Source of the DNA: Halococcus salsus
Lineage (GTDB): Archaea; Halobacteriota; Halobacteria; Halobacteriales; Halococcaceae
Assembly: GCF_009900715.1 (NCBI RefSeq)
Contig: NZ_JAAAJC010000001.1
Location: 485,216 to 549,215, forward strand
Reading direction: 5' to 3'
Length of the DNA stretch: 64,000 nt
In this document: positions 55,880 through 63,933 of the stretch, in pieces
Numbering within the stretch: the first letter of the stretch is position 1
How the letters are laid out: the number at the start of each line of letters is the position of its first letter
Program-made: the position numbers and the translations under genes
The notes under the pieces: model-generated
What the model saw: the letters and a program-made list of their open reading frames with translations, nothing else
Database searches by the model: none
What the model was told of the DNA's origin: nothing

Positions 55880-57916
55880 ATGAGTAATGAAATGGACGCC
55901 GACGACGCGTTCCCGACCCAGTCGGAAACGGAGTCGGAGTCGGACCCTGAGCCGGAGGACGCGCCGTTCGAGGAGGACCTCGGGAGCGACATCGCCGAGG
56001 CGGCGATCATCGAGGAGAACGAGGACGGGCTGCTCGGCGGTCTCGACATCGAGTCGACCGCCGACATCGAGATCCCGGACCGTCTCGTCGACCAGGTGAT
56101 CGGGCAGGACCACGCCCGCGACGTGGTGTTGAAGGCCGCGAAGCAGCGCCGCCACGTCATGATGATCGGCACGCCCGGGACGGGGAAGTCGATGCTGGCG
56201 AAGGCGATGAGCCAGCTCCTCCCGAAGGAGGACCTCCAGGACGTGCTGGTGTATCACAACCCCGACGACGGCAACGCGCCGAAGGTCAGAACCGTTCCGG
56301 CCGGGAAGGGCGAACAGATCATCGACGCCCACAAGGAGGAGGCCCAAAAGCGCAACCAGATGCGCCAGTTCTTGATGTGGATCATCATCGCCATCGTGCT
56401 GGGCTACTCCTTCCTGATAGCCAACCAGCTCCTGATCGGCGGCGTGCTCGCGGTGCTGATCTACCTCGCCTTCAAGTACAGTTCGCGGAGCACGGACGCG
56501 ATGATCCCGAACCTCCTGATCAACGCCGCCGAGGACCAGACCGCGCCGTTCGAGGACGCGACGGGTGCCCACGCCGGCGCGCTGCTCGGCGACGTCCGCC
56601 ACGACCCGTTCCAGTCGGGCGGGATGGAGACGCCGAGCCACGACCGCGTCGAGGCCGGCGCGATCCACAAGGCCAACAAGGGCGTGCTGTTCGTCGACGA
56701 GATCAACACGCTCGACATCCGCAACCAGCAGAAGCTGATGACGGCGATCCAGGAGCGGGAGTTCTCGATCACCGGGCAGTCCGAGCGCAGTTCGGGCGCG
56801 ATGGTCCAGACCGAGCCCGTCCCCACCGACTTCATCATGATCGCGGCGGGGAACCTCGACGCGATGGAGAACATGCACCCCGCGCTGCGCTCGCGGATCA
56901 AGGGCTACGGCTACGAGGTCTACATGGACGACACCATCGAGGACGAACCCGAGATGCGCCGGAAGTACTCGCGGTTCGTGGCCCAGGAGGTCGAGAAGGA
57001 CGGCCGCCTGCCCCACTTCACGCGGAAGGCGGTCGAGGAGGTCATCCTCGAAGCCCGCCGTCGTGCGGGCCGGAAGGGCCACCTCACGCTCAAGATGCGC
57101 GACCTCGGTGGGCTCGTCCGGGTCGCGGGCGACATCGCCCGCGCCGAGGACGCCGAGTTCACCACCCGCGACCACGTGCTTCAGGCCAAGCGCCGCTCGC
57201 GCTCGATCGAACAGCAGCTCGCGGACACGTTCATGGAGCGCCGGAAGGACTACGAGATGACGGTGGCCCAGGGCGAGGTCGTCGGCCGTATCAACGGCCT
57301 CGCCGTGATGGGCGAGGACTCGGGCATCGTCCTGCCCGTGATGGCCGAGGTCACGCCCTCGCAGGGTCCGGGTGGCGTGATCGCCACCGGCCAGCTGAAG
57401 GAGATGGCCGAGGAAGCGGTCCAGAACGTCTCGGCGATCATCAAGAAGTTCTCGGACCAGAACATCTCCGAGAAGGACATCCACATCCAGTTCGTCCAGG
57501 TGGGTGAGGGCGGCGTCGACGGTGACTCCGCATCCATCACCGTCGCGGCGGCGGTCATCAGCGCGCTCGAAAGCGTCCCGGTCGACCAGAACCTCGCGAT
57601 GACCGGGTCGCTCTCGGTCCGGGGCGACGTGCTGCCCGTCGGCGGCGTGACGCACAAGATCGAGGCCGCCGCGAAGGCCGGGCTCGAACGCGTCATCATC
57701 CCGGCCGCGAACGAACAGGACGTGATGATCGAGGACGAGTACGAGGACCAGATCGAGATCATCCCGGTCTCGCACATCTCGGAAGTCCTCGAAGTCGCCC
57801 TCGCCGGTGAGGGCGAGAAGGACGGGCTGGTCGACCGCCTCAAGTCCATCACCGGCAGCGCGCTCGACCGCCAGCCGGTCAACCAGCAGGGCTCCGGCAG
57901 CCCGAGCCCGCAGTAG
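55880..57916 (+). CDS. lonB: Archaeal membrane-bound Lon protease LonB
   Basis: 678 residues. AAA+ domain with Walker A GTPGTGKS (97-104) and Walker B GVLFVDEIN (268-276) has two membrane helices inserted between them (about 164-199), placing the protease on the cytoplasmic side of the membrane. The C-terminal peptidase has the Ser-Lys dyad: S550 in VDGDSASIT and K593 in VTHKIEAAAKAG. It controls membrane protein turnover and is essential and lipid-linked in Haloferax. The very acidic N-terminal ~45 residues are a haloarchaeal extension. Confidence 0.97.
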   Translation: MSNEMDADDAFPTQSETESESDPEPEDAPFEEDLGSDIAEAAIIEENEDGLLGGLDIESTADIEIPDRLVDQVIGQDHARDVVLKAAKQRRHVMMIGTPGTGKSMLAKAMSQLLPKEDLQDVLVYHNPDDGNAPKVRTVPAGKGEQIIDAHKEEAQKRNQMRQFLMWIIIAIVLGYSFLIANQLLIGGVLAVLIYLAFKYSSRSTDAMIPNLLINAAEDQTAPFEDATGAHAGALLGDVRHDPFQSGGMETPSHDRVEAGAIHKANKGVLFVDEINTLDIRNQQKLMTAIQEREFSITGQSERSSGAMVQTEPVPTDFIMIAAGNLDAMENMHPALRSRIKGYGYEVYMDDTIEDEPEMRRKYSRFVAQEVEKDGRLPHFTRKAVEEVILEARRRAGRKGHLTLKMRDLGGLVRVAGDIARAEDAEFTTRDHVLQAKRRSRSIEQQLADTFMERRKDYEMTVAQGEVVGRINGLAVMGEDSGIVLPVMAEVTPSQGPGGVIATGQLKEMAEEAVQNVSAIIKKFSDQNISEKDIHIQFVQVGEGGVDGDSASITVAAAVISALESVPVDQNLAMTGSLSVRGDVLPVGGVTHKIEAAAKAGLERVIIPAANEQDVMIEDEYEDQIEIIPVSHISEVLEVALAGEGEKDGLVDRLKSITGSALDRQPVNQQGSGSPSPQ

Positions 57917-57926
57917 AAGCCCGAAC

Positions 57927-57951
57927 TTTTCGAATCGCCGTTTCGACTTTT
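57927..57951 (+). terminator. Two T-rich clusters after lonB
   Basis: aactttt and gactttt lie 11 and 32 bases after the lonB stop and before the convergent CoA-transferase gene ends. They are a likely transcription end point. Confidence 0.4.
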
Positions 57952-57960
57952 CGACCCGTC

Positions 57961-59202
57961 CTACTCGTCGAGCGGCGCGACGACGTCGGCCTCGACCAGC
58001 TCCTCGATAGCTTCATCCTCGTAGCCTGCCTCGTGGAGGAGTTCGCGGGTGTGTTCGCCGAGCCGCGGCGGATACTGACGAATGGTCGTCGGGGTGTTCG
58101 AGAAGTGCATCGGGCTGCCCGGCATCTCGACGGAACCCGCGGTCGGATGCTCGATTTCGCGGTGCATCCCTCGGGCCTCGACCTGTGGCGTCTCGAAGAT
58201 ATCGGCCATGTCGTGGACGTCACTCGCGGGCACGTCGTGGTCGTCGAACACCGAGAGGACCTCGTCCGTTCCGTACTCGCCGATCTCGTCGGCCAGCAGG
58301 GAGTCGAGCTCCTCGCGATTCGCCACCCGGTCGGCGTTGGTCGAAAAGCGTTCGTGCTCGGCGAGGTCCTCGCGGTCGAGCGCGGTGCAAAAGCGCGCCC
58401 AGATAGCTTCGGAGCCGACCGCGACCACGACGTAGCTATCCTGCGTTTCGAACGCCTGGTAGGGCACGATGGTCGGGTGTCTGCTCCCCATCCTGGTCGG
58501 CGGGTCGCCGGTCGCGAAGTAGTTCGAGGCCATGTAGGTCATCCAGGCCACCTGCCCGTCGAAGAGGCTGATGTCGACCTTCTGGCCGCCGGAGTTCCCA
58601 AGTTCGCGTTCGAGTAGCGCCGCGAGGATGGCCTGGGTGGCGTACATCCCCGCACCGATGTCGGCGAGTGCGACCCCCACTCGGACGGGGGTTCGGCCCT
58701 CCTCGCCGGTGATGCTCATCAGCCCACCCTCGGCCTGCATTATGATGTCGTAGGCCGGCCGGTCCGCATCGGGGCCCCACTCGCCGTAGCCCGAGAGCGA
58801 GCAGTAGACGAGCTCCGGGTTCACCTCGGCGAGGTCGTCGTAGCCGAGCCCCCAGTCGTCCATCTTCCCCACGCGGAAGTTCTCGACGAGGATGTCGGCC
58901 TCGCGCGCGAGCGCCCGGAAGACCTCGCGGCCGTCCGCCGAGGCGAGGTTCAGCGCGATCGAGCGCTTGTTCCGGTTGATGCTCATGTAGTAGGCGCTCT
59001 CGTCGCTCTCACCGTAGGACGGCGGTTGCCAGCCCCGGGTCTGGTCGCCGCCGTCGGGGCGTTCGACCTTGACCACCTCCGCCCCGAGGTCGCCGAGCTG
59101 CATCGTACAGAACGGCCCCGCGAGCACCCGCGAGGCGTCGAGCACCGTGAGCCCGTCGAGCGGGCCGGTCTCGCCGTCGGCCTCGCGTGCCTCGCCGGTC
59201 AT
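57961..59202 (-). CDS. Class III (CaiB/BaiF) CoA-transferase
   Basis: 413 residues. DGLTVLDASRVLAGPFCTMQ opens the protein, followed by DLGAEVVKVERPDGGD. The catalytic Asp is in RPAYDIIMQAEGGLM (about residue 170), and GGQKVDISLFDGQVAWM and TIVPYQAFETQDSYVVVAVG are further family marks. It moves CoA between acyl groups by a mixed anhydride on that Asp. Mesaconate, succinate or another dicarboxylate is possible; substrate is not defined. The first in-frame ATG after the upstream GTGs was used. Confidence 0.9.
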   Translation of the reverse strand: MTGEAREADGETGPLDGLTVLDASRVLAGPFCTMQLGDLGAEVVKVERPDGGDQTRGWQPPSYGESDESAYYMSINRNKRSIALNLASADGREVFRALAREADILVENFRVGKMDDWGLGYDDLAEVNPELVYCSLSGYGEWGPDADRPAYDIIMQAEGGLMSITGEEGRTPVRVGVALADIGAGMYATQAILAALLERELGNSGGQKVDISLFDGQVAWMTYMASNYFATGDPPTRMGSRHPTIVPYQAFETQDSYVVVAVGSEAIWARFCTALDREDLAEHERFSTNADRVANREELDSLLADEIGEYGTDEVLSVFDDHDVPASDVHDMADIFETPQVEARGMHREIEHPTAGSVEMPGSPMHFSNTPTTIRQYPPRLGEHTRELLHEAGYEDEAIEELVEADVVAPLDE

Positions 59203-59379
59203 CGGTTCGGCCCCCGAAGCGGTGCGTCGAACCGACGCGATGGGGTGCTGTCGAGTGCGGGCCACGTCGAGGTTTCGAGACCGCTGCCGTCGCCGGATCG
59301 AACACGGCTGTGCATACGGTCGCGTGGCTGGCCGGCGTGAAAAGTGCACACGTCGTCGGGCTGGTCCCGAGAGCGAGGA

Positions 59380-60297
59380 CTACGTCGAGGGTGTGTTCAG
59401 GTCGTTGCCGTCGGCGTCGTGGACCGCGTTGTGGGCGGTGACGCGCGGGCCGCGGTCGGTGTGCTCGACGGTGGCCGCGACCCCGAAGACGTCGTGGAGG
59501 AGGTCCTCGGTGATGACCTCATCGGGGGGACCGCGGGCGTAGATCGAGCCGTCGTCGAGCGCGAGCACGTGGTCGGCGTACCGGGCGGCCTGGTCGATGT
59601 CGTGGAGCACGAGCACGATCGTGACCTCGGAGTCGGCCTTCAAGGTCTCGATGATCTCCATGACTTCGAGCTGGTGGTGGAGGTCGAGGAAGGTCGTCGG
59701 CTCGTCGAGCAGGAGGACGTCGGTGTCCTGGGCGAGCACCATCGCGATCCACGCGAGCTGTTTCTGGCCGCCGGAGAGCCCGCCGACCTCGCGGTCCCTG
59801 AGGTGGTCGACGCCCGCGAGGCTGAGCGCGTCCGCGACGGCACACTCGTCCTCGTCGGTCAGCGAATCGAAGAAGCCACGGTGGGGGTACCGACCGTGCA
59901 GCACGAGGTCCTCGACCGTGATGCTCGACGGCGAGACGTTCTCCTGTGAGAGCAACCCGAGCTTCCGTGCGAGCTCCTTGGTGTCGAGGGTCTGTATCGC
60001 CTGTCCGTCGAGCCTGACGACGCCGTCGTCGGGCGTGAGCTGGTTCGAGAGCCCCCGGAGGAGCGTGCTCTTGCCCGAGCCGTTCGGGCCGACCAGCGCC
60101 GTCACGCAGCCCTGGGGGATCGAGACCGACTCGCCGTCGATGACCGGTTCGCCCTCGGGGTAGCCGAGCACGACCTCCTCGCATTCGAGCGTGGTGTCCC
60201 GCTCGGCGGGAACGCCGGGTTCGTCCGCGGGTCCCGACGACTCGCTGCGTTCGACGAGCGTACCGCCGTCCGTCCGGAGCGGGTCGTCGTCGGTCAT
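59380..60297 (-). CDS. Iron/siderophore-type ABC transporter ATP-binding protein
   Basis: 305 residues. Walker A GPNGSGKS, signature GGLSGGQKQLAWIAMVLAQ, Walker B VLLLDEPTTFLDLHHQ and switch VLVLHDIDQAARYADH are the hallmarks of FepC/FhuC/BtuD-type ATPases (the DLHHQ is typical). About 38 acidic residues precede the domain. It is read separately from the permease upstream (137-base gap) behind its own iron-box promoter, so ATPase supply may be controlled independently. Iron-siderophore, haem or cobalamin import fits. Confidence 0.93.
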   Translation of the reverse strand: MTDDDPLRTDGGTLVERSESSGPADEPGVPAERDTTLECEEVVLGYPEGEPVIDGESVSIPQGCVTALVGPNGSGKSTLLRGLSNQLTPDDGVVRLDGQAIQTLDTKELARKLGLLSQENVSPSSITVEDLVLHGRYPHRGFFDSLTDEDECAVADALSLAGVDHLRDREVGGLSGGQKQLAWIAMVLAQDTDVLLLDEPTTFLDLHHQLEVMEIIETLKADSEVTIVLVLHDIDQAARYADHVLALDDGSIYARGPPDEVITEDLLHDVFGVAATVEHTDRGPRVTAHNAVHDADGNDLNTPST

Positions 60298-60382
60298 CGG
60301 GGCTCGCCCTCCGTCGGTCGCAGTCGTGTGTCGAACGCCGACCACGCGTTCGTCCACCACGAAGCGCTCGCGTCCATATCTG

Positions 60383-60398
60383 TTTAGGCACTCCTAAA
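60383..60398. promoter_or_regulatory. Iron box 1 (DtxR/SirR-type operator) over the ATPase promoter
   Basis: tttaggcactcctaaa is a perfect 6-4-6 palindrome. On the minus strand it lies just downstream of the TATA-like cgtttatgc (60400-60408), where transcription should start for the ABC ATPase. A metal-loaded repressor bound here would block initiation. Confidence 0.7.
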
Positions 60399-60408
60399 AC
60401 GCATAAAC
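60399..60408 (-). promoter_or_regulatory. TATA box of the ABC ATPase gene
   Basis: acgtttatgcg-type element (minus strand) directly upstream of iron box 1. With transcription beginning about 25 bases on, the leader would be about 80 bases. Confidence 0.5.
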
Positions 60409-60434
60409 GTTTTCGTTGGGGCGAGATCCTCCCC

Positions 60435-61586
60435 TCAGACCTCGCCGATCGAGCCCTGCTTTCGCATCAGGTAGAGGAAGTAGGGCCCGCCGATCAGCCC
60501 GGTAACGATCCCGACGGGGATCTGGACGGGGTTGAGCGCGAGGCGCGCGCCGACGTCGGCGGCGACCATCAGTGCCGGGCCGGCGAAGACACAACCGACC
60601 ATGAGGCGCTTGTAGTCGCTGCCGACGAGGTTACGGACGACGTGAGGAACGATGAGGCCCACGAAGCTCACGATCCCGGCGACCGAGATGCTCGCCGCCG
60701 CCGCCAGGATCGCGATGCCGGAGAGCGCGAAGCGGACCCGCTCGACCGACATCCCGAGCGACTTCGCGGTGCGCTCACCCAGTAGTAAGACGTTGAGCTG
60801 GCGTGCGCCCGCGAGCGCGAGCACCGTCGCGAGGATCGTCCACGGCAGCGCGATCCGGACCTGTTCCCAGTCGGTGCCCGTGAGCGAGCCCGTGGTCCAG
60901 GAGATCGCCTGCTGGACGATCCCGAGGTCGTCGGCGAAGAAGAAGAGGCCGGTCTGGAGCGACTGGAACACCGTGCTGACGATCACGCCCGCGAGGACCA
61001 GCCGAACCGGCGAGGTGCCGTTCTGCCAGGCGATCGCGTAGACGATCAGGAAGGCGACCGCGCCACCGAGCGACGCCGTCACCGGCAACAGCGCCGTGAG
61101 GCCAGAGAAGACGACGAGCGTGAGGAGGATCGCGAGCCCAGCCCCCGAGGAGACCCCGAGGATGAACGGGCTCGCGAGCTCGTTGCGGGTCACGGCCTGG
61201 AAGATCGCCCCCGAGATCGCGAGGTTCGTGCCCACGAACGCCGCGACGAGGACGCGCGGCAGGCGGATGTTCCAGACGATCAGCGCACGCTGGGGGAGGT
61301 CGACGGCCGCCGTCGAGAGACCGAGCGCCGAGAAGAGGCCGTTCGCGAGGCCTTCACCGAGCAGGAAGGTCGCGATCACCTGCGGGTGCGTCCAGACGAC
61401 CGGGTCGAACACCGCCCCCCAGGCTTGGCCGATGGTCATCGAGTACGACCCGAAGCTCACCTGGACCAGCCCCGCGACCGCCACGATCGCGACGCTCGCG
61501 AGGATCAGCGAGACCAGCGAGCCGTCGACCCACTCGAACCAGCCTTCGTCCTCGCCGGCGGTCGTCGTCGAACCGCTCCCGGCCAT
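60435..61586 (-). CDS. FecCD/BtuC-type ABC transporter permease
   Basis: 383 residues, about nine to ten helices. The typical SGAIFQAVTRNELASPFILG and SVAGIVSFVGLIVPHVVRNL loops are present (the latter contacts the ATPase), and GPALMVAADVGARL is near the C-terminus, all features of siderophore, haem and vitamin B12 permeases. It works as a dimer in the membrane and is 11 bases after the substrate-binding gene, forming a two-gene operon with it. Confidence 0.93.
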   Translation of the reverse strand: MAGSGSTTTAGEDEGWFEWVDGSLVSLILASVAIVAVAGLVQVSFGSYSMTIGQAWGAVFDPVVWTHPQVIATFLLGEGLANGLFSALGLSTAAVDLPQRALIVWNIRLPRVLVAAFVGTNLAISGAIFQAVTRNELASPFILGVSSGAGLAILLTLVVFSGLTALLPVTASLGGAVAFLIVYAIAWQNGTSPVRLVLAGVIVSTVFQSLQTGLFFFADDLGIVQQAISWTTGSLTGTDWEQVRIALPWTILATVLALAGARQLNVLLLGERTAKSLGMSVERVRFALSGIAILAAAASISVAGIVSFVGLIVPHVVRNLVGSDYKRLMVGCVFAGPALMVAADVGARLALNPVQIPVGIVTGLIGGPYFLYLMRKQGSIGEV

Positions 61587-61597
61587 CTACGCTCCCC

Positions 61598-62809
61598 TCA
61601 CGACGACCCCGTGACGATGTCGGCCACGCGTTGCCGGTCGAACAGCTGGTCCGAGGCCCCGTAGACCTGCCGGGCGGCGCGCTCGGTCAGCACGAGGTTC
61701 GTGATCGGGCCCTGATAGAGCGGGCCGCCGCGGTAGACGTCGCCGTTCTCGACCGCGGTCAGCGCGCTCGCGGTGTCGTTGCTTTCGAGATACGACACCA
61801 CGGTGTTCTGGAACTGCTTTCGGGTCTTGTCCTCGTGGCCCCGAAGCAGTAGGACGTCGGGGTCGACCTCCAGCAGCGTCTCGAAGTCGACCTCGCTCCG
61901 GTCGGCGTGGAAGTCCCGAACGGACGTGTCGGCGAACGCGTCCCGGACTTCGAGGTCGCGCCACTGTTTGAAGCTCGTCCCGGGACTGATGAGGTACGGG
62001 GAGAACGTATCCGGTTGGTCGCTTCCCGCCCACATGATCGCCACGGCGGGTTTCTCGCCCGAGGGGACGACCTCGCTCACGTTCGACTGGAAGTCGTCGT
62101 GGAGACCGGCGAAGGCCTCGTAGCGTTCGGTCTCCTGGAACACCTGTGAGAGCTTCTCGAACGCCTCGTAGAGCGAGAGGTACGGGTAGTCCTCGTGCCA
62201 GTCGTAGCCCCGCGAGAAGATGCTGTTGCCGAAGAAGGGCGCTATCTCCGTCTCGATCTCCTTGATGTCGGTCTGGTTCCAGCCCTTGTACCGGTTCAGG
62301 AGGAAGTTGGGGTCGATGACGTGGACGTCGCCGTCGAGCTCGTAGAACAGCTCCTTGCTCACCCCGTCGCTGTAGAGGCTCTGCATCCCGCTCTTGTCAA
62401 CCGAGACGCCGGGGATCTCGTCGTAGTACTGGGTGTGGTACCGTTCGGTGAGCCAGACCGCCTTCGGGGGCTGCTTGCCGAGCGCGACACCCATGTCGGC
62501 CCAGCTTCCGTTGTTGGCGACCCACGTCTCGGGAACGCTGTCGAAGCTTACCGTACCCACGGGCGGCATCGTGGTGCTGTAGGACCCGCCCGATGCGGTT
62601 CCCGTTCCGTCGGTGGCCTCCGAGCCCGTTCCCTCGGCCGCGGTGGATCCGGACTCGGTCGCGGCTCCCGCGCCGGTCGTTCCGTCGCTCGCGGCGGTCC
62701 CGTCGCCGGCACCAGCGGTGCTCTCGTTGGTTCCGCCGTCGCTCCCGGTACAGCCGGCGAGCAGCCCGCCGGCGACCGCCGTGGTTGCGAGGAATCGTCG
62801 TCGTCGCAT
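61598..62809 (-). CDS. ABC transporter substrate-binding lipoprotein (iron type)
   Basis: 403 residues. MRRRRFLATTAVAGGLLAGC has both a twin-arginine signal and a lipobox with Cys20, so it is a Tat lipoprotein. A Thr/Gly/Ser/Ala-rich linker (about 21-75) follows. The binding domain shows KAVWLTERYHTQYYDEIPGV, VHVIDPNFLLNRY and VDPDVLLLRGHEDKTRKQF, like FepB/FecB-family binding proteins (PF01497). It captures an iron chelate outside the membrane and hands it to the permease. It is first in the operon, with two iron boxes upstream. Confidence 0.9.
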   Translation of the reverse strand: MRRRRFLATTAVAGGLLAGCTGSDGGTNESTAGAGDGTAASDGTTGAGAATESGSTAAEGTGSEATDGTGTASGGSYSTTMPPVGTVSFDSVPETWVANNGSWADMGVALGKQPPKAVWLTERYHTQYYDEIPGVSVDKSGMQSLYSDGVSKELFYELDGDVHVIDPNFLLNRYKGWNQTDIKEIETEIAPFFGNSIFSRGYDWHEDYPYLSLYEAFEKLSQVFQETERYEAFAGLHDDFQSNVSEVVPSGEKPAVAIMWAGSDQPDTFSPYLISPGTSFKQWRDLEVRDAFADTSVRDFHADRSEVDFETLLEVDPDVLLLRGHEDKTRKQFQNTVVSYLESNDTASALTAVENGDVYRGGPLYQGPITNLVLTERAARQVYGASDQLFDRQRVADIVTGSS

Positions 62810-62813
62810 ACGA

Positions 62814-62829
62814 GTTAGGCCCGCCGAAA
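62814..62829. promoter_or_regulatory. Iron box 2 upstream of the binding-protein gene
   Basis: gttaggcccgccgaaa, an imperfect 6-4-6 palindrome of the same type, lies between the TATA-like agctaaag (62832-62839, minus strand) and the ATG at 62809, over the expected start of transcription. Confidence 0.6.
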
Positions 62830-62830
62830 G

Positions 62831-62840
62831 AAGCTAAAGC
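62831..62840 (-). promoter_or_regulatory. TATA box of the iron ABC binding-protein operon
   Basis: On the minus strand ggctttagct lies 22-31 bases before the ATG at 62809, flanked by iron boxes 2 and 3. Confidence 0.5.
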
Positions 62841-62847
62841 CTTCCGA

Positions 62848-62863
62848 TTTCGGTCGGCCTAAA
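62848..62863. promoter_or_regulatory. Iron box 3, upstream copy
   Basis: tttcggtcggcctaaa, an imperfect copy of the palindrome, has its centre 34 bases from iron box 2. It sits just upstream of the TATA box, where the transcription factor B element would be. Confidence 0.55.
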
Positions 62864-63021
62864 TCGAAACCCGCTCCGCCCGTGACTTTTCGATCGAGAT
62901 CGATTGCAACGATCACTCATCCGCTTCGCTCCGCCGGGCGATCCCCCGTGCGATGCCATCGCGTGTTCCGATATGGAAACCGGATTTTCGGGATCCCAAA
63001 GAAAACTTCTCGCGAGGGGAA

Positions 63022-63030
63022 TGTTTAAGT
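63022..63030 (+). promoter_or_regulatory. TATA box for dpsA
   Basis: tgtttaagt lies 25-33 bases before the ATG at 63055. No iron box was found nearby. Confidence 0.6.
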
Positions 63031-63054
63031 GGCTTGTCGTCCTACACTGGGATG

Positions 63055-63612
63055 ATGAGTCTCCAAGAATCCGACTCCCGTCTCCAGCAGGAGTTCGGCA
63101 CGGTCGACGAATCGCCGGCGACCCGCATCGAGGCCGAGCGCGCCGAACAGGTCATCGACGCGCTCAACGCCGACCTCGCGGCGTCGTACGTGCTCTATCA
63201 CCAGCTCAAGAAGCACCACTGGAACGTCGAGGGTGCCGAGTTCCTCGAACTCCACCGCTTCTTCGAGGAGGCCTACGAGGACGTCGAGGAGCACGCCGAC
63301 GCGATCGCCGAACGCGCCCAGGCGCTCGGTGGTGTCCCCGTCGCGGGTCCCGTCAACCTCGACGAGCGGAGCTACGTCGAGTTCGAGGGTGAGGACGTCT
63401 ACGACGTCCGGACCTCGGTCGCCAACGACATGGTGATGTTCGCCGACATCGTCGAGCGGTTCCGCGACCACATCGAACTCGCCAACAACCTCGGCGACTA
63501 CACCTCCGAGGAGGTCCTGCGCCACGCGATCACGGACTACGAGGAGTACGCCCACCACCTGGAGCACTACCTCGAAGACGACACCCTCGTGCTCGAAGAA
63601 GCGACGCACTGA
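63055..63612 (+). CDS. dpsA: Dps-family ferritin-like protein DpsA
   Basis: 185 residues. It forms a dodecamer that oxidises and stores iron and shields DNA. The four-helix core has the ferroxidase ligands in HHWNVEGAEFLELHRFFEEA (His, Glu) and EEHADAIAERAQALGG. The N-terminal ~20 acidic residues and the C-terminal extension are as in halobacterial DpsA. The start 63055 was chosen; ATG at 63052 is equally possible. It lies between iron importer and iron-boxed small gene, giving an iron-homeostasis locus. Confidence 0.95.
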   Translation: MSLQESDSRLQQEFGTVDESPATRIEAERAEQVIDALNADLAASYVLYHQLKKHHWNVEGAEFLELHRFFEEAYEDVEEHADAIAERAQALGGVPVAGPVNLDERSYVEFEGEDVYDVRTSVANDMVMFADIVERFRDHIELANNLGDYTSEEVLRHAITDYEEYAHHLEHYLEDDTLVLEEATH

Positions 63613-63636
63613 GGCGTAGTCCACGAAAACTCGTTC

Positions 63637-63641
63637 TTTTT
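63637..63641. terminator. T-run between dpsA and the convergent small gene
   Basis: gttctttttcg, a run of five T 25 bases after the dpsA stop. It could end dpsA transcription. Confidence 0.4.
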
Positions 63642-63673
63642 CGATTCCCTCCGAGAGCTATCAGTCCCGCAGT

Positions 63674-63853
63674 TCAGCGTTCGAGGTCGACGGCGAGGTC
63701 CGTCGCGATCCACCCGTCGGTGTTCCCCGCCTCGACGAAGACGCGACGGCCGGGGCGGGTGGTGTGCACCGAGACGCCGTGGTCGAGCCGCGATCCGCTG
63801 TGGTCGTCGGTCGTGGTCGTGTCGGGGCCCAATCGGTGGGAGGGAACGGCCAT
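63674..63853 (-). CDS. Small iron-boxed protein of unknown function
   Basis: 59 residues. The first 25 are polar and rich in Thr/Asp (GPDTTTTDDHSGSRLDHG). The rest, VHTTRPGRRVFVEAGNTDGW followed by IATDLAVDLER, has the look of a compact beta-rich domain and resembles a small haloarchaeal family (DUF7331-like, from memory). There is no signal, helix or Cys. The start lies eight bases after a perfect iron box that overlaps the expected transcription start. Expression is therefore likely to follow iron status, but a function is not known. Confidence 0.75.
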   Translation of the reverse strand: MAVPSHRLGPDTTTTDDHSGSRLDHGVSVHTTRPGRRVFVEAGNTDGWIATDLAVDLER

Positions 63854-63860
63854 TACCCGA

Positions 63861-63876
63861 GTTAGGCAACCCTAAA
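63861..63876. promoter_or_regulatory. Iron box 4 over the small gene's start site
   Basis: gttaggcaaccctaaa, a near-perfect 6-4-6 palindrome between the TATA box and the ATG at 63853. Confidence 0.7.
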
Positions 63877-63886
63877 GTCATAAGCA
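63877..63886 (-). promoter_or_regulatory. TATA box of the small iron-boxed gene
   Basis: On the minus strand tgcttatgac lies 24-33 bases before the ATG at 63853, between iron boxes 4 and 5. Confidence 0.6.
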
Positions 63887-63902
63887 TTTTGGTCGGCCTA
63901 AT
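63887..63902. promoter_or_regulatory. Iron box 5, upstream copy
   Basis: ttttggtcggcctaat, a weaker copy whose core (tcggcctaa) is the same as in iron box 3. Its centre is 26 bases from that of iron box 4, on the far side of the TATA box. Confidence 0.5.
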
Positions 63903-63933
63903 CGGTTCCGGATCGTGGCCCTTGCTCGCATCG

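Noticed and set aside
55709-57775. A 688-codon open frame on the minus strand
   Set aside because: It lies antisense to lonB and its translation shows the same Leu/Asp/Val/Arg shadow composition.
62953-63054. Upstream extension of the dpsA frame
   Set aside because: The 33 or 34 codons before the ATG have no similarity to Dps and would include the TATA box.
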